Shown: positions 28,061 to 40,014 of the stretch, one piece after another | Layout: every line of letters starts with the position of its first letter | Position numbering within the stretch: position 1 is the stretch's first letter | Source: Petaurus breviceps papuanus | Lineage: Eukaryota > Chordata > Mammalia > Diprotodontia > Petauridae | Direction: 5' to 3' | Length of the DNA stretch: 64,000 nucleotides | Assembly (NCBI GenBank): GCA_028583685.1 | Contig: JAMXIF010001253.1 | Location: 80,776,339 to 80,840,338 of the forward strand | Position numbers and translations under genes: made by a program | Notes under the pieces: generated by a model | The model's input: the letters and a program-made list of their open reading frames with translations, nothing else | Databases searched by the model: none | Told to the model about the DNA's origin: nothing

Positions 28061-28315
28061 CTGGGGGCAAGTAGGTAGCATAGTGCATAGAGAGCCAGGC
28101 CTGGAGTCAGGAAGATTGAGTTTGAATCCACTCTCTGTTTCGTATTACCTGTGTGATGATGGGCAACTCACTTAACCTTATTTGCCTTAGTTTCCTCATT
28201 TGTGAAATGAGTTGGAAAAGTAAATGGCAAACTACTTCAGTATCTTTGCCAAGAAAACCCCAACTGGGGTCACAAAGAGTCAGACACAACTGAAACAAAT
28301 GAACAACAAAACATT
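28061..28315 (+). mobile_element. tRNA-headed SINE with RTE-like tail
   Basis: Head CAAGTAGGTAGCATAGTGCATAGAG, core TTAGTTTCCTCATTTGTGAAATG, then GGGGTCACAAAGAGTCAGACACAACTGAAAC followed by AACAACAAA, the RTE-like 3' end. It is the clearest example of this family in the window. Confidence 0.85.
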
Positions 28316-28439
28316 TGGCTTCCAGGAGATCTACTGAGTTGGGACTCATGTAAGCCATGAAGGGAGAGAACAGTCTTAGCCTGGCTACAAGGGTTCCCAG
28401 AAATAAAGGATTCTATCTGAAAAGTTTAGTTCTATAGAG

Positions 28440-28640
28440 AGAAACAATGCTAACGCTGAAGGCAGTAAACAGGACTGCATCCTGACTCTGCTAATTCCAT
28501 GCTGTCTGATCCCAGAAAAACCACTTAAGGTTTTTTGAATCTCAATTTCTTCATCTATAAAATTAAAATAGTTAATATTTGCAATATGTCAGGGGGTTAA
28601 AGTAAGGAAATGACTATATAAATCTAACATTATTGTAATT
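28440..28640 (+). mobile_element. Degraded MIR-like SINE
   Basis: Weak match to the MIR order, with CTCAATTTCTTCATCTATAAAAT as the best landmark. Confidence 0.5.
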
Positions 28641-28969
28641 AAAATTAAAAAATTAAAATTTTGTAATTAAAAAACAAAACTAAAAAACAAATTTAAAAAA
28701 GTTATGCTTACATATTAATATTTGTTAGTATGCATCATTCCCTCAGTGGGGACAAGACTTTCAGGCCCTGTGGAAGTGAAAATTAATGGAAACATATTAG
28801 GAGATGGATGTTTTGCAGTCTGATGACAGTGTCTGAAATTTATGGGTTTACCAAGACTGCTTCTGAAAATGATTTTAGTATAGCCTTGAATTAGAAAAAA
28901 AAATTTGACCCCCCCAAAAGATTTTATTCAACCTTTAGCACTCTAGTCTTTTTAACCTCTCACCTAAGA

Positions 28970-29035
28970 CATTTTCTCTTCATAGTAACTGACACATAGC
29001 AGATGCTTAACAAATATCTGCTGATAGCAACTTTT
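28970..29035 (+). mobile_element. L2 3'-end fragment
   Basis: ACTGACACATAGCAGATGCTTAACAAATATCTG matches the last ~60 bases of L2. Confidence 0.6.
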
Positions 29036-29065
29036 TGTTTTGTTTTGTTTCATTTTTAATCACCC

Positions 29066-29212
29066 TACTCTAGAGTAGTGATATCAAAATCCAACAGAAA
29101 GGGGGTCCACTAAACCCTGTAGGTCGCATACATAAAATATTTATTTAGTTTGTTAAATATATCCCAATTATACTGTAATCTGGTATGGGCCAGGTGTTTG
29201 ACATATATACCT
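29066..29212 (+). mobile_element. hAT-type MITE
   Basis: Reads GATATCAAAATCCAACAGAAAG, GGGGTCCACTAAACC, GTAGGTCGCATA, then ATTATACTGTAATCTGG, GGGCCAGGTGTTTGACA. Near-complementary ends (ATATCAAA and TTTGACAT) fit a short hAT element I know from marsupial sequence but cannot name. Confidence 0.55.
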
Positions 29213-29689
29213 TATGGAAGAATCAAACACAACTCCTTTAACTGACAGATCCTTAATATGATCTTGCTTGTTCCCTGAGAATTAATTAGGCTGTTTCACA
29301 TAAATCCTTATTTCTTAGAGTTACTTTTCATTTTTTATCTTAGCTTAGTTAGTTCTTCAGTACAACTGCTCCTTACTCATTATGGACCTGAATGGTTCTT
29401 GAAATTCTTGACTATCCCATACCTACAGTTCTTCTAATATTTCTAACAGTAATTGCAGTGTGCTCTTTACTAAGTATAATTGTTTGTACTTTTTACTGGA
29501 GTTATATCCCTTTTTTTTAAAGAGTGCACATACACAGAAAACCAAAATAAAACAGAATAATGAAATGTGTGTGGCACAAAATTCAAGACTCAACTAACAG
29601 AGAACTAAATAAGAGTGGGGAATCTAGTTCATTGTGACTTCTAGTTAAAGTCAGACATTTTGAATAGAAATACACAGGCATAGCCACTG

Positions 29690-29812
29690 ACCTATAGAAT
29701 TCAAACTCCCTAAGGTCAAGTATTATTCCATTTTGCTTTTACATTACCAGTAGCTAGCACCATGTTTTGCACATATTGGGCACTTAATAAATGCTTGTTT
29801 AGCTGAATTAAA
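29690..29812 (+). mobile_element. L2 3'-end fragment
   Basis: Has the end block TAGCTAGCACCATGTTTTGCACATATTGG followed by CACTTAATAAATGCTTG. Confidence 0.8.
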
Positions 29813-30079
29813 TAGCAAATAGTCCATATTAGCTTAAACATAGAGCATGCCTAGATGAGTGGCTTGTCCCTCAAAAGAAGGATAGAATCCCATGGAATCA
29901 AATTCTACATAAGAAGCTATAATGAGAGTCATGGGAAACCTTCAGTAATGACATTCCAAAGTTACAATCTAATAAAATAAAACTGAATGAGGATAAATGT
30001 GAATCTTATTCTTCAGTTCAAAAATTCAGTTTCATAAAAATGGTACAGATACCTTTGCCTAAAAAATATCTACAGATTT

Positions 30080-30748
30080 TTGGAGGAATTTTCTGAAATT
30101 TTAATCTGAGGCAATGATGAGATATGACAGTCAGAAGAGCTAATGTAATTACTAGCTACACTAAGAGAGCCACAGTTCCTAGAATAAGGAAACAATGGTT
30201 CCTCTATACTCTGCCCTCCACAGATCACACTGAAAGTATTTTGTTCAATTCTGTATGCTACAGTTTAAGAAGGACATTAATGAACTGGAAAGTATCCAAT
30301 GGAGGGCAACCAGAATAGTGAAGAGCCTTGAATTTGTGTGAAAGAAGGAGGAACTGGAGGAACTAGGGGTATGTAGCCTGTAGAAGAGAAGAAAGAGCAG
30401 GTGGAGACAATAGCTTTCTCCATGTATTTAAAGTGTGATCATGTAATAGAGGGATTAAGTTTGTTCTGTTTGGGCCCAGAGGACAGGACATAGAGCAAAA
30501 TGTGGGAGAGGCAAAGAGACAAATTGACACTTTATGCCAGGTAAACAAAAAACAAAGTATTTCTAAGGATTAGAATTGTCCAAGAATAGAAAGGAATGCC
30601 TCAAGAGGTTTCCTTCCTCAGGGATCTTCCACTGATACTAAAAAGAACACTTGTCAAATACATTATACTGAGGATTCCTTTTGGGGAATGGGTTGGACTA
30701 GATGGTCTCTGACATCTCCATCTCTACTTCGTGTGGTTCTAAGGACTG
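30080..30748 (+). mobile_element. CR1/L3 LINE 3' region
   Basis: CR1-type order: TTTGTTCAATTCTGTATGC, AAGAAGGACATTAATGAACTGG, AATGGAGGGCAACCAG, TAGGGGTATGTAGCCTG, TAATAGAGGGATTAAG, GGGTTGGACTAGATGGTCTCTG, ending GTGGTTCTAAGG. It corresponds to the end of the reverse transcriptase frame and the 3'UTR, with many stops. Confidence 0.8.
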
Positions 30749-30749
30749 T

Positions 30750-31212
30750 GGAAAGGCTGGAAAGGTTTGCCAGGGCCACAGAAAAAAAGGCCTTTGAATG
30801 CCAACAGAAAAAAAAATTGATTCCCATTAGGTAAAAAAGATGTGAGATGATGAGATATGAGAGAATAATCTCCTTAGACATGGGAGGCAGAATATTAGAA
30901 AAGCTCTCTAGATAGCTTTCTTGTTCAAAGCTGCTATATGTCATATTTTGTCAGCATTTTAACTAGTCCTAAGCTAAGGTTTACCTTGGTGTGCTTATAT
31001 ATTACAGGGGAATACATATAGAAATGCTTGTGTTTAATTCCAGTTAAGCATGAAGACAAACTTCAAGAAGAAAAGCAAAAAATAAAATAAAATTGTTTGA
31101 GGTTGTTATAACTGTTTACTCCTTTAATATCAAAGTAGCTCTATGCCACTGAAATCAAAGATACTAACCAAAATAAAATACAGAAACTTTTTGATGCACT
31201 TTAGAATGTACA
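30750..31212. other. No recognised feature
   Basis: Nothing recognised beyond A-rich patches. Confidence 0.4.
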
Positions 31213-31214
31213 TT

Positions 31215-32060
31215 TGTGGGATGGGAATTGGTTGTTGTCCTTCATTCTCAAAGAGGACAGAAATGATATTACTGTGCTAAAGTCAAGTTTCCAGATGTCC
31301 AACTGTAGCTGATCAGAGCAATATGAGCTCAAAATGTTCTACCACAGTTTGGGCACAAAGAGTCCATGTGAACATTTGGTGTGGATACTATAAATTTGCA
31401 CATCTTGTGTTCCCTTTGAGCTGTTTCAATTCTGCTTTGCTCACAGAGCACGGCACCTTCTCTGATGTGGGCATGCCATGCTAAGGGGTCCTGTACCAGG
31501 GTCTCCCATGTCAAACAATCAGTTCCAGAGTTCTTAAGACTGTTCTTGTATCGTTCCTTCTGACTACTCTGTGAGTGCTTGCCCTGTGTGAGTTCTCCAT
31601 AAAGTAGTCTTATTGGCAATCATATGTTCTGCATTCAAACAACGTGGCCAGCCCATCAGAGTTGCACTCTCTGAGGTGCAGTTTGAATGCTTGGCAATTT
31701 AGTTCAAGTAAGGACCTCAGTTTCTGGTACCTCATCCTGCCAGGTGATCTTCAGAATCTTCCTAAGACAATTCAAATGGAAGTGATCCAGTTTCCTGGCA
31801 TGGCACTGGTAGACTTTCCAGGTTTTACAGGCATATGACAATGAGGTCAGCACAATGGTACTGTAAACCTTCAGTTTGGTAGTCAGTCTAATACCTCTTC
31901 TCTCCCATACTTTCCTTTGGAACCTCCCAAACACTGAGCTAACTCTGGCAATGCGTGTCAACCTTATTATCAATGTGTACATCCCTGGAAAGTCCACTAC
32001 ACAAAGGAAATTGAACTTTTCCACAGCATTTATAACTTCTACATTTTCTGTAACCACAAG
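31215..32060 (-). pseudogene. Non-LTR LINE, 3' half: end of reverse transcriptase, zinc finger, 3'UTR
   Basis: On the minus strand, from 32057, the frame has VEKFNFLC, RIARVSSVFGRF, WERRGIRLTTKLKVYSTIVLTSLSYACKTW and HARKLDHFHLNCLRKILKITWQDEVPETEVL. This is the thumb and C-terminal region of a non-LTR reverse transcriptase polyprotein. A second frame (31619-31329) has LLYGELTQGKHSQSSQKERYKNSLK and a terminal CPNCGRTF zinc-finger start. A 3'UTR ending TCCTCTTTGAGAATGAAGGA follows. The protein style is not L1. I place it in the CR1/L2/RTE range without a firm clade. At least one frameshift is present. Confidence 0.8.
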
Positions 32061-32063
32061 TTC

Positions 32064-32728
32064 AGCTTTAATAGACCGACTGGAATATAGTCATCTACCT
32101 GAGAGCCAGTGTGGCTTCTGAAAGGGCCAAAGAACAGTCAATATGTTGTTTGCTGCCCAGCAACTTAAGGAAAAATGCCAGGAGAAGAACAGAGGTCTGT
32201 ACACAACATTTGTAGATCTGACCAAGGCCTTTAATACTGTTAGTCATGAGGGTTTATGTAAAATTATGTCAAAACTTCATTGCCCAAGTTCATCGGCATT
32301 GTACATTAACGTCATGACAGCATCCTTGCCCAGGTTCTAGATAATGGACAATGCTCACATGCCTTCCTAGTAACCAATAGAGTGAAACAAGACTGTGTGC
32401 TTATTCCCATGCTTTTTAGCATGAGGTTTTCAGGCCATGCTGTCAAATGCTTTCAATGAAGAATGAACATGGCATCAAAGTTAGCTACCACACAGATGGT
32501 AAATTCTTCAATTTGAAAGGACTACAAGGCAAGACCAAAACAGAGAGAATGTCAGTGCATGATTTTCTGTTTGCAGATGATTGTGCATTCAACACAGCCT
32601 ATGAAGCTGAGATGCAACAAAGTATGGGTCAATTCTCTCCTGCTTGTGCTCATTTTGGCCTAACAATTAACACCAAGAAAACACAGATGCTCCACCAGCC
32701 ACCACCACACTATCCATACATGAGATGG
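32064..32728 (+). pseudogene. Same LINE, 5' half, inverted: reverse transcriptase palm
   Basis: On the plus strand: LPESQCGF, then MLFAAQQLKEKCQEKNRGLYTTFVDLTKAFNTVSHEGLCKIM (32143-32340), and after a frame change YHTDGKFFNLKGLQGKTKTERMSVHDFLFADDCAFNT (32447-32755) with the catalytic FADD retained, then FGLTINTKKTQMLHQPPP. This segment ends at the exact protein position where the minus-strand half begins. The two halves therefore come from one copy, with its 5' part flipped. A solo LTR begins at the outer edge (32729). Confidence 0.85.
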
Positions 32729-33968
32729 TGTAATGGCAAGCAAATGAATACTTAGCACCTTGTTTCAGTTATTTAATTATTTAGCACCTTGTTTCAGTTC
32801 AAGTGTCTTTGAGCCTTGCCCCTGATTATGTTAAGTCTTTAGTAAAAACAGAACCAATGAATCCCACAGGGGGAGGGACTTCCAAAGACAGAAACAGGAA
32901 AGACATAGAAGGTGGGAGGAACAGGGAAAAGCTAATGACAGATAAAAAGCTCAAGAACAGCTGGGGACTGAGCAGAACTGAGAAGGAGAACACTTGTGGT
33001 GGCCAGCATTCTGTTTGTCTGTCCTCTCTGTGTTGATTTGGTTTGTGATATTTTGTACAGAAGCCCTGGGACCTTACTGCTGGTTCAGAAGCCCAGAAAG
33101 AGGATTTTCTTAGTGTCTGTTTACAGAAGTCCAGGAAGAGGGTTCCAGAGGTCCTGGGACTAGACTGATGATTTGTATTGATTTCTTAGACCTTGTTTGT
33201 GGGTCTGTGTTGATTTCACAGGCAGAGAGTGAACTGATGATGGTACCGCAATGTGCATTAATGTTGTTTTGGCTCTGTTAAGTTTTGTCTTTCCAGAAAC
33301 AGAAGCTGCAAAGGACGTGAGGTGGAATGGACACTGTAAGCTTCAATATGGAATGTGAACTGGACAAGGAGCTGGATGAGAAGCTGAAAGCTACCTGTCT
33401 GTGAATCCAGGTCAAGGTTAGGTGAATTCAGGCAAGAACTGGACCCATGGAAGAGGAACCATGGAATTTGGGAGATAGCCTTGAGCCAAGATGAAAAGAC
33501 CTCTCCTTGGGTACTTAGTGCTGACTGAGAAGATCATGATTTACTGTGACCTAGGGGTGGGAGAACTTTGCACTTTGTACCTTGGACCCCTTAAGGATGA
33601 TTGAGTTAAGGATGATTAGAAGCTAGTCTCCAATCAAGGAGAAAGAAGCCTTTCAGACTGATAAGATGAAGACAATGTGACCTAGGGGTGGGAGAATTTT
33701 CTACTTTGCTTCCCTCAAGGAGGATTGCTCCTTAAGGATGACTGAGTTAAGGACTTATTGAATGATATATTTTGTTTAAAACTATGTGAACGCTTTAGTG
33801 ATAAGTTGTTATGTTATATCATTGTGAATGCTGTACTTTGGTTAATGTGAATGTCTTGCTTTAGTTTACTGCTGAATAGAGATTTCATTATACTATGTGA
33901 TCAGAAACTGAAAGCTATTCACAGCAGCAGACCTCTGGAGAGCTGCTTGTGCTTTGATTTGCAGATGG
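32724..33968 (+). mobile_element. Solo LTR, copy 3, with 5-bp TSD
   Basis: LTR of 1235 bp (32729-33963) starting TGTAATGGCAAGC and ending TTTGCA, flanked by GATGG (32724-32728 and 33964-33968). Same family as the LTRs at 4264 and 23627. No internal region. Fossil. Confidence 0.85.
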
Positions 33969-33994
33969 GAGTACATATATAAACAAAATCAAAT

Positions 33995-34070
33995 GTGTTC
34001 TGTGTGCATGGATATATGCATGCATGCATATGTATGTATGCATGTATGTATGTGTGCATGCACACATAAT
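33995..34070. repeat. (TGCA/TATG)n simple repeat
   Basis: Alternating TGCATG and TATGTATG units. Confidence 0.8.
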
Positions 34071-34145
34071 TACTAAGTCATTATATAATGTCAGTATTAC
34101 AAAAGCATTTCCTGAGTCTGAAGGAGCCACTATGAAATCATCAGG

Positions 34146-34231
34146 ACTTCATTTCCCATGATGCCTAGTGTTGAAAAAGTATCATTCATTGAAAAAAATC
34201 CCTTGCACTACATTTCCCAGAAGGCCAAGTG
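34146..34231 (+). promoter_or_regulatory. Two ZNF143-like motifs, 61 bp apart
   Basis: ACTTCATTTCCCATGATGCC at about 34146 and ACTACATTTCCCAGAAGGCC at about 34207 resemble the ZNF143/Staf consensus ACTACAATTCCCAGCATGC. No gene start is visible nearby, so function is unproven. They could be part of an unrecognised repeat. Confidence 0.4.
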
Positions 34232-34234
34232 TCA

Positions 34235-35090
34235 TAGGGAAATTGGTAGAGAATAGTCAAAAGGAGCTTCAGTGGAAGTAAACAAGGGTAAAGAGGCAAC
34301 TTTTGTGTTGTAGTTGGAGTAGGGAGATAGGGGAGAAATTTCTTGGAGTTTAACTTCCATGGTGTTCCCCCAACTGAGGAGGTTCCTGATAACTTCAGAG
34401 GCAAGCATGATTTCTAGCTTCAGAAACTGTCCCACTGCCCTCAAGGATTTTCCAAAGAATTTCTTGAGGCAGGAGATCTTTTACTGAATTTACTATGTCC
34501 TTCCAATGTGTTGAGAAACTTGGGAGTTGGGAAACTGATTATAAATTTTAAAGAGGTTGTATCCATTTTGGAGAGGGAAAGGAGAAAGAATTATTTACTT
34601 GGTTCCCTCTTCTGGCTTAGAATATTTTAATGTCTCAATTAAATTCTTTTGATATTAGATTGGTGATTCTTCTATAGCGTAGTAATAGAGATTAATTGAA
34701 CTAGTTAGGCCCTGATTTTAAGAAAAAAAAAGAAAGAAAATTTAGACTATAATTTGCATGACTAATATTACTCAAAACAACCACAGCGAACCATAGAGAG
34801 TAAAGGGCTCTAGAATTAGAGACTTCTGACATTTTTGGACCCCAGTTACATTTGAAAATCAATCATAGTGGATGTTTATGGATGGGTTAAGATTGATTAC
34901 ATCTATCTTAAGCTAATTACTCTAGGACTGACCCGATCCATTTTCTACTGCAAGGTATAAACCGCATAGAATAATATACATTACCTAACAAAGTACATTT
35001 GGTAAATTTTTTATATCCATAGGAGCCTCTCTGGCATACCACACTGAAGATTTTATACTTTATAACTATTTTAATTTCCTTTTAATAGTA
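34235..35090. other. No recognised feature
   Basis: AT-rich. Two overlapping ~70-codon minus frames (34186-34444) have no motif. Confidence 0.4.
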
Positions 35091-36641
35091 TTTTGTTTTT
35101 TTTTTCCAATTACACAGATAGTTTTCAACATTTATTTTAAGATCCAAATTTTTCTCCCTCCATAGTTCCCCTCCCTGTTCTCCAAGGCAGCAAACAATCT
35201 GATATAGGTTACACATGTACAATCATGTTAAACATATTTTCACCTTAATCATATTGTGAAAGGAGAATCAGAACGGAAGGGGAAAACCATGAGAAAGAAC
35301 AAAAAAGGAAAATAGTATGCTTCAATCTGCATTCAGACTCCGTAGTTCTTTCTCTGGATATGGCTAACATTTTTCCACCATGAGTCTTTTAGCATTGTCT
35401 TGGATCATTATATAGCTGGGAAGACCTAAGTCAATCATAGTTGATCATTGCACAGTGTTGTTGTTACTATGTGCAATGTTCTCCTGCTTTTGCTCACTTC
35501 ACTCAGCATCAGTTCATGTGACTCCAGGTTTTTCTAAAATCTGACTACTCATCCTTTTTTTTTGTCTTCTTCACATTTTTATTTTATTTTTATTTTTTCT
35601 TTTTTGTCTTTATTAATTTGTTTGTTTACTTTTAGTTTACAAGATTCAATTCCACAATCCCTTTACTTTAAAATTTTCTCCTCCTTCCTTTCCTCCCCCC
35701 ATCCCATGGCAGCATACAATCAAGTACAAGATCTGCAAATACTTTCACATTAGACATTAGTCAAGTTGTAAAGAAGGATTGTAACAGATGGAGTAAACAA
35801 TGGGAAAGAGGAAACAAAACCAAGAAAAAGAAAGAGAGCAGGTAGTTTGCTACAGTCTATAGTCAAACTCTGTTCTTTCTAGTTCTTTCTCTGAATGTAG
35901 AAATCTCTTTCCATCATGAGTCTTTTGGAGTTGTCTTATAATCTTGCATTGCTGAGAAGAGTCCACGCTATCAAAGTTGGTCATCACACATATGTTGTGT
36001 CTATAATTGTGTGCAAATTTCTCCTGGTTCTGCTCTTCTCACTCAGCCTCAGTTTGTATAGGTCTCTCCAGGTCTCCAGGTCCATGAAGTCTGCCTGTTC
36101 CTCATTTCTTATACCACAACAGTATTCCATTACATCCACAACTTGTTTAATGATTCCCCAATTGATGGGCATCCCCTTAATTTCCAATTTTTTTTGCCAC
36201 CACAAAAAGAGCTGCTATAAATATTTTTGTGCATACAGGTCTTCCTCCCACTTTTATGATCTCTGTGGGATACAACCCTAGAAGTGGTATTGCTGGGTCA
36301 AAGGGTATGAAATTATTCATAGCCCTTTGGGCATAGTTCCAGATTGCTCTCCAGAATGGTTGAACCAGTTCACAACTCCACCAACAATGTATTAGTGTTC
36401 CAATTTTTTCACATTCGCTCCAGCATTTGTCATTTTTCTCTTTTGTCAACACAGACAATCTGACCAGTGAGAAGGGGTATCTCAGAGTTGTTTTGATTTG
36501 CATTTCTTGAATTAACAGAAACTTAGAGCATTATTTCATATGCTTATAGATATCTTTTAATTTCTTCCTGTGAAAACTGCCTGCTCATATCCTTTGACCA
36601 TTTATCAACTGGGTAATTACTTGTATTCTTATAGATTTGAC

Positions 36642-36760
36642 TCAGTACCATATTTGTGTCATGAAAAGAATTTGGTAGGACTCCTTCTTCACCAATTTTC
36701 CCAAATAGTTTATAGAGTATTGGAATCAATTGTTCTTTAAATGTTTGATAGAAATCGCTA
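36642..36760 (-). repeat. 119-bp exact copy of 38358-38476 inside the same ORF2
   Basis: Bases 36642-36760 are identical to 38358-38476, same orientation. In the C-terminal part of ORF2 the copied piece ([20 protein letters not shown] onward) replaces about 8 expected bases between LISKI and LSQIYKN, and the frame stays open through it. Confidence 0.97.
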
Positions 36761-38357
36761 CATATTTTAGAAATGAGGCCTTTATCAGAGACAGTGGTTG
36801 TAAAAATTCTTTCCCAATTTCCCACTTCCCTCTTAATCTTGGTTACATTGGCTTTGTTTGTACAGAAACATTTCAATTTGATGTAATCAAAATTATCCAT
36901 GTTGCATTTTATAATGCCCTCTGACTCTCGTTTAGTCATAAAGTCTTCCCTTCTCCATAAATCTGGCAGGTAAATTATTCCTTTCCCAGACTGCTTATAG
37001 TATCAGCCTTTACACCTAGATCATACATTCACTTAGACTTCATTTTGGTATTCGGTGTTAGATAATTGTCTATGCCTAGTTTCTGCCATACTATATTCCA
37101 GTTTTCCCAGCAGTTTTTTTCAAATAGTGAGTTCTTATACCAAAAACTGGGATCTTTGGGTTTATCAAACAGTAGATTACTATAGTCATTGACACCTCAG
37201 TCTCATGTACCCAATCTATTCCAATGATCCACTACTCTATTCCTCACCCAGTACCAAGTAGTTTTGATGACTGCTGCTTTATAATACAGATTAAAATCTA
37301 GTTTGGCTAGGCCACCTGCCCTCGCATTAGTTTTCATTAATTCCCTTAATATTCTAGACCTTTTGTTCTTCCAAATGAATTTTGTTACTATTTTTTCTAG
37401 CTCTATAATTTTTTGGTAGATTGATTGATATGGCATTAAATATGTAAGTGAATTTAGGTAAAATTGTCATTTTTATTATATTAGCTCTATGCAGCCATGA
37501 GCAATTGATGTTTTTCCAATTAGTTAGATCTGACTTTATTTGTGTGAAAAGTGTTTTGTAGTTGTGTTCATACAGGTCCTGGGTTTGTTTTGGCAGGAAG
37601 ATTCCCAAATTTTTTATAATGTCTACAGTAACTTTAAATGGGATTTCTCTTTCTATCTCTTGTTGCTAGATCTCATTAAGAATATACAGGAATGCCAAGA
37701 ACTTATATGGGTTTATTTTATATCCTGCAACTTCAACAAATTTATTTATTGTCTCAAGGAGTTTTTTACTTGATTCTCAAGGATTCTCTAAGTATATCAT
37801 CACATCACTGCAAAGAGTGAAAGCTTAGTCTATTCTTTGCCTATTTTGATTCCTTCAATTACTTTTTCTTCTCTAACTGCTACTACTAACATTCTAATAG
37901 CAGAATGAATAGTGGTGATAGTGGACATCCTTGTTTCACCCCTGATCTTATTGGAAATGCTTCTAGCTTATCCTCATTACATATAATACTTGCTGGTGAC
38001 TTTAAATAGATGCTACCTATTTTTTAAGGAAAACTCCATTTATTCCTATACTTTCTAATGTTTTTAATAGGAATGGATGTTGCATTTTCTCAAAAGCCTT
38101 TTCTGAATCTATTGAGATTATCATATGGTTTCTGCTAGCTTTATTGTTAACATGATCAATTATATTGGTTTTCCTAATATTGAACCATCCTTGCATTCCT
38201 GGAATAAATCCTACCTGATCAAAGTGTATTATTCTTGTGATAAGTTGCTATAGTTTTTTTTTTGTTAATGTTTTATTTAAAATATTTTCATCTATATTCA
38301 TGAGGGAATTTGGTCTATAATTTTCTTTCTCTGTCTTATCTCTTCCTGAATTAGGTA

Positions 38358-38476
38358 TCAGTACCATATTTGTGTCATGAAAAGAATTTGGTAGGACTCC
38401 TTCTTCACCAATTTTCCCAAATAGTTTATAGAGTATTGGAATCAATTGTTCTTTAAATGTTTGATAGAAATCGCTA
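38358..38476 (-). repeat. Source copy of the 119-bp internal duplication
   Basis: This copy lies in its normal place in the reverse transcriptase ([20 protein letters not shown]), as judged by the L1 at 19.6 kb. Confidence 0.97.
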
Positions 38477-39537
38477 GTAAATCCATCTGGCCCTGGAGAT
38501 TTTTTCCTAGGGAGTTCGTTGATAGCTTGTTTGATTCCTTTTTCTGAGATGAGGATATTTAAGTAATTTACTTCCTCTTCAGTTAATCTGGGTAACTTAT
38601 ATTTTTGTAAATATTGATCCATTTCACTAAGATGTGTGTACAATTTGGCAAAATAATTCCTAAATAATGTTTTAATTTCCCCTTCACTGTAGGTATATTC
38701 ACCCTTTTCATTTTTGATACTCATGATTTGGTTTTCTTCTTTTTTATCATATTGACTAAATGTTTATCAATTTTATTTTTTTTTTCATAAAACCAGCTCT
38801 TAGTTTTATTTATTAATTCAATAGTTTTCTTAAATTCAATTTTACTAATCTCTCCTTTGGTTTTCATTATTTCTAATTTAGTATTTAATTGAGGATTTTC
38901 AATTTGTTCTTTTTCTAGCTTTTTCAATTACCTCCATTTTCTCTCATTAATGTATACATTCAGGGGCATAAAACTTCCTCTAAGAACTGCCTTTGCCACA
39001 TCCCACAAGTTTTGGTATGTTGTCTCCTTATTGTCATTCTCTTGAATGAAGTTACTGATTGTTTCTATAATTTTTTGTTTGACGCACTCATTCTTTAGGA
39101 TTAAATTATTTCGTTTATGACTAGTTTTTAGTCTATCTTTCCATGGCCCTTTATTACATATGATGCCTATTACACCATGATCTGAGAAGGATGCCTTTAA
39201 TATTTCTGCCTTTCTGCACTGAATTGTGATGTTTTATGCCCTAGAACATGGTCAATTTTTGTGTATGGGCCATGTACCACTGAGGAGAAGGTATATTCCT
39301 TTTTATCCCCATTCAGTTTTCTCCAGAAATCTATTATATCTAGCAACTCTAAAATTCTATTCTCCTCCTTACCTTATTTATTATTTATTCTGAGGTTAGA
39401 TTTATCAAGTTCAGAGAGGGGGAGATTGAGGTCCCTCATTCGTATCGTTTTGCTATCTATTTCTTCCTCTAATTCCCTTAACTTCCCTTCTCAGAATTTG
39501 GATGCTATACTTATTGGTGCATATATATTAAGTAATG

Positions 39538-39727
39538 ATATTGCTTCATTCTCTTTTTTTTTTAAAGCAATCGGGGTTAAGTAACTTGCTCAAGGTTACA
39601 CGGCCAGGTGTTTCTGGGTGGGTGCCAAGTGTCTGAGCCCGGGATTTGATCTCCAGGTCTTCTCAACACTGGAGCCGTTGCTCTTACTCGCCATGCTACC
39701 TGGCCGCCCCTATATTGCTTCATTCTC
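39538..39727 (-). mobile_element. Monomeric WSINE1-like SINE with perfect TSD
   Basis: Poly-T start, then GGGGTTAAGTAACTTGCTC, CACGGCCAGGTGTTTCTGGG, GAGCCCGGGATTTGATC, ACCTGGCCGCC. The TSD ATATTGCTTCATTCTC is perfect over 16 bases (39538-39553 and 39712-39727). CpGs are partly kept, so it is young. It lies in the endonuclease part of the full-length L1. Confidence 0.92.
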
Positions 39728-40014
39728 AATGGTTCCTTTCAGCAGGATATCATTTCCTTCCTTATCTCTTTTAATTAGATCTATTTTTGCTTTTCTTTTA
39801 TCTGAGATAAGGACTGCTACCCCTGCTTTTTTTAACTTTAGCTGAAGCATAATATATTCCACTCCAGCCTTTTACCTTTACCCTATGTGTAGCCCGTTGT
39901 TTCAAATGTGTTTCTTGTAGACAGCATATTGTAGGATTGTGGTTTTTAGGCCATTCTGCTATCTGCCTCCATTTTATAGGAGAGTTCATCCCATTCACAT
40001 TCAGTTATGAATAC

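Larger units (their letters stand above)
36000..40012 (-). pseudogene. L1 ORF2 remnant (endonuclease + reverse transcriptase)
   Basis: Minus-strand order: endonuclease start NGMNSPIKWRQIAEWPKN followed by CCLQETH (39998-39798), a linker, reverse transcriptase start [18 protein letters not shown] (38724-38248), a palm region, [20 protein letters not shown] (37436-37203) and the C-terminal [22 protein letters not shown] (36939-36544). The catalytic FADD is lost: near 37805-37815 the sequence reads FAV and then frame and stops fail. A SINE (39554-39711) interrupts the endonuclease region, and a 119-bp copy of the reverse transcriptase section sits in the C-terminal part at 36642-36760. Dead. Confidence 0.88.
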
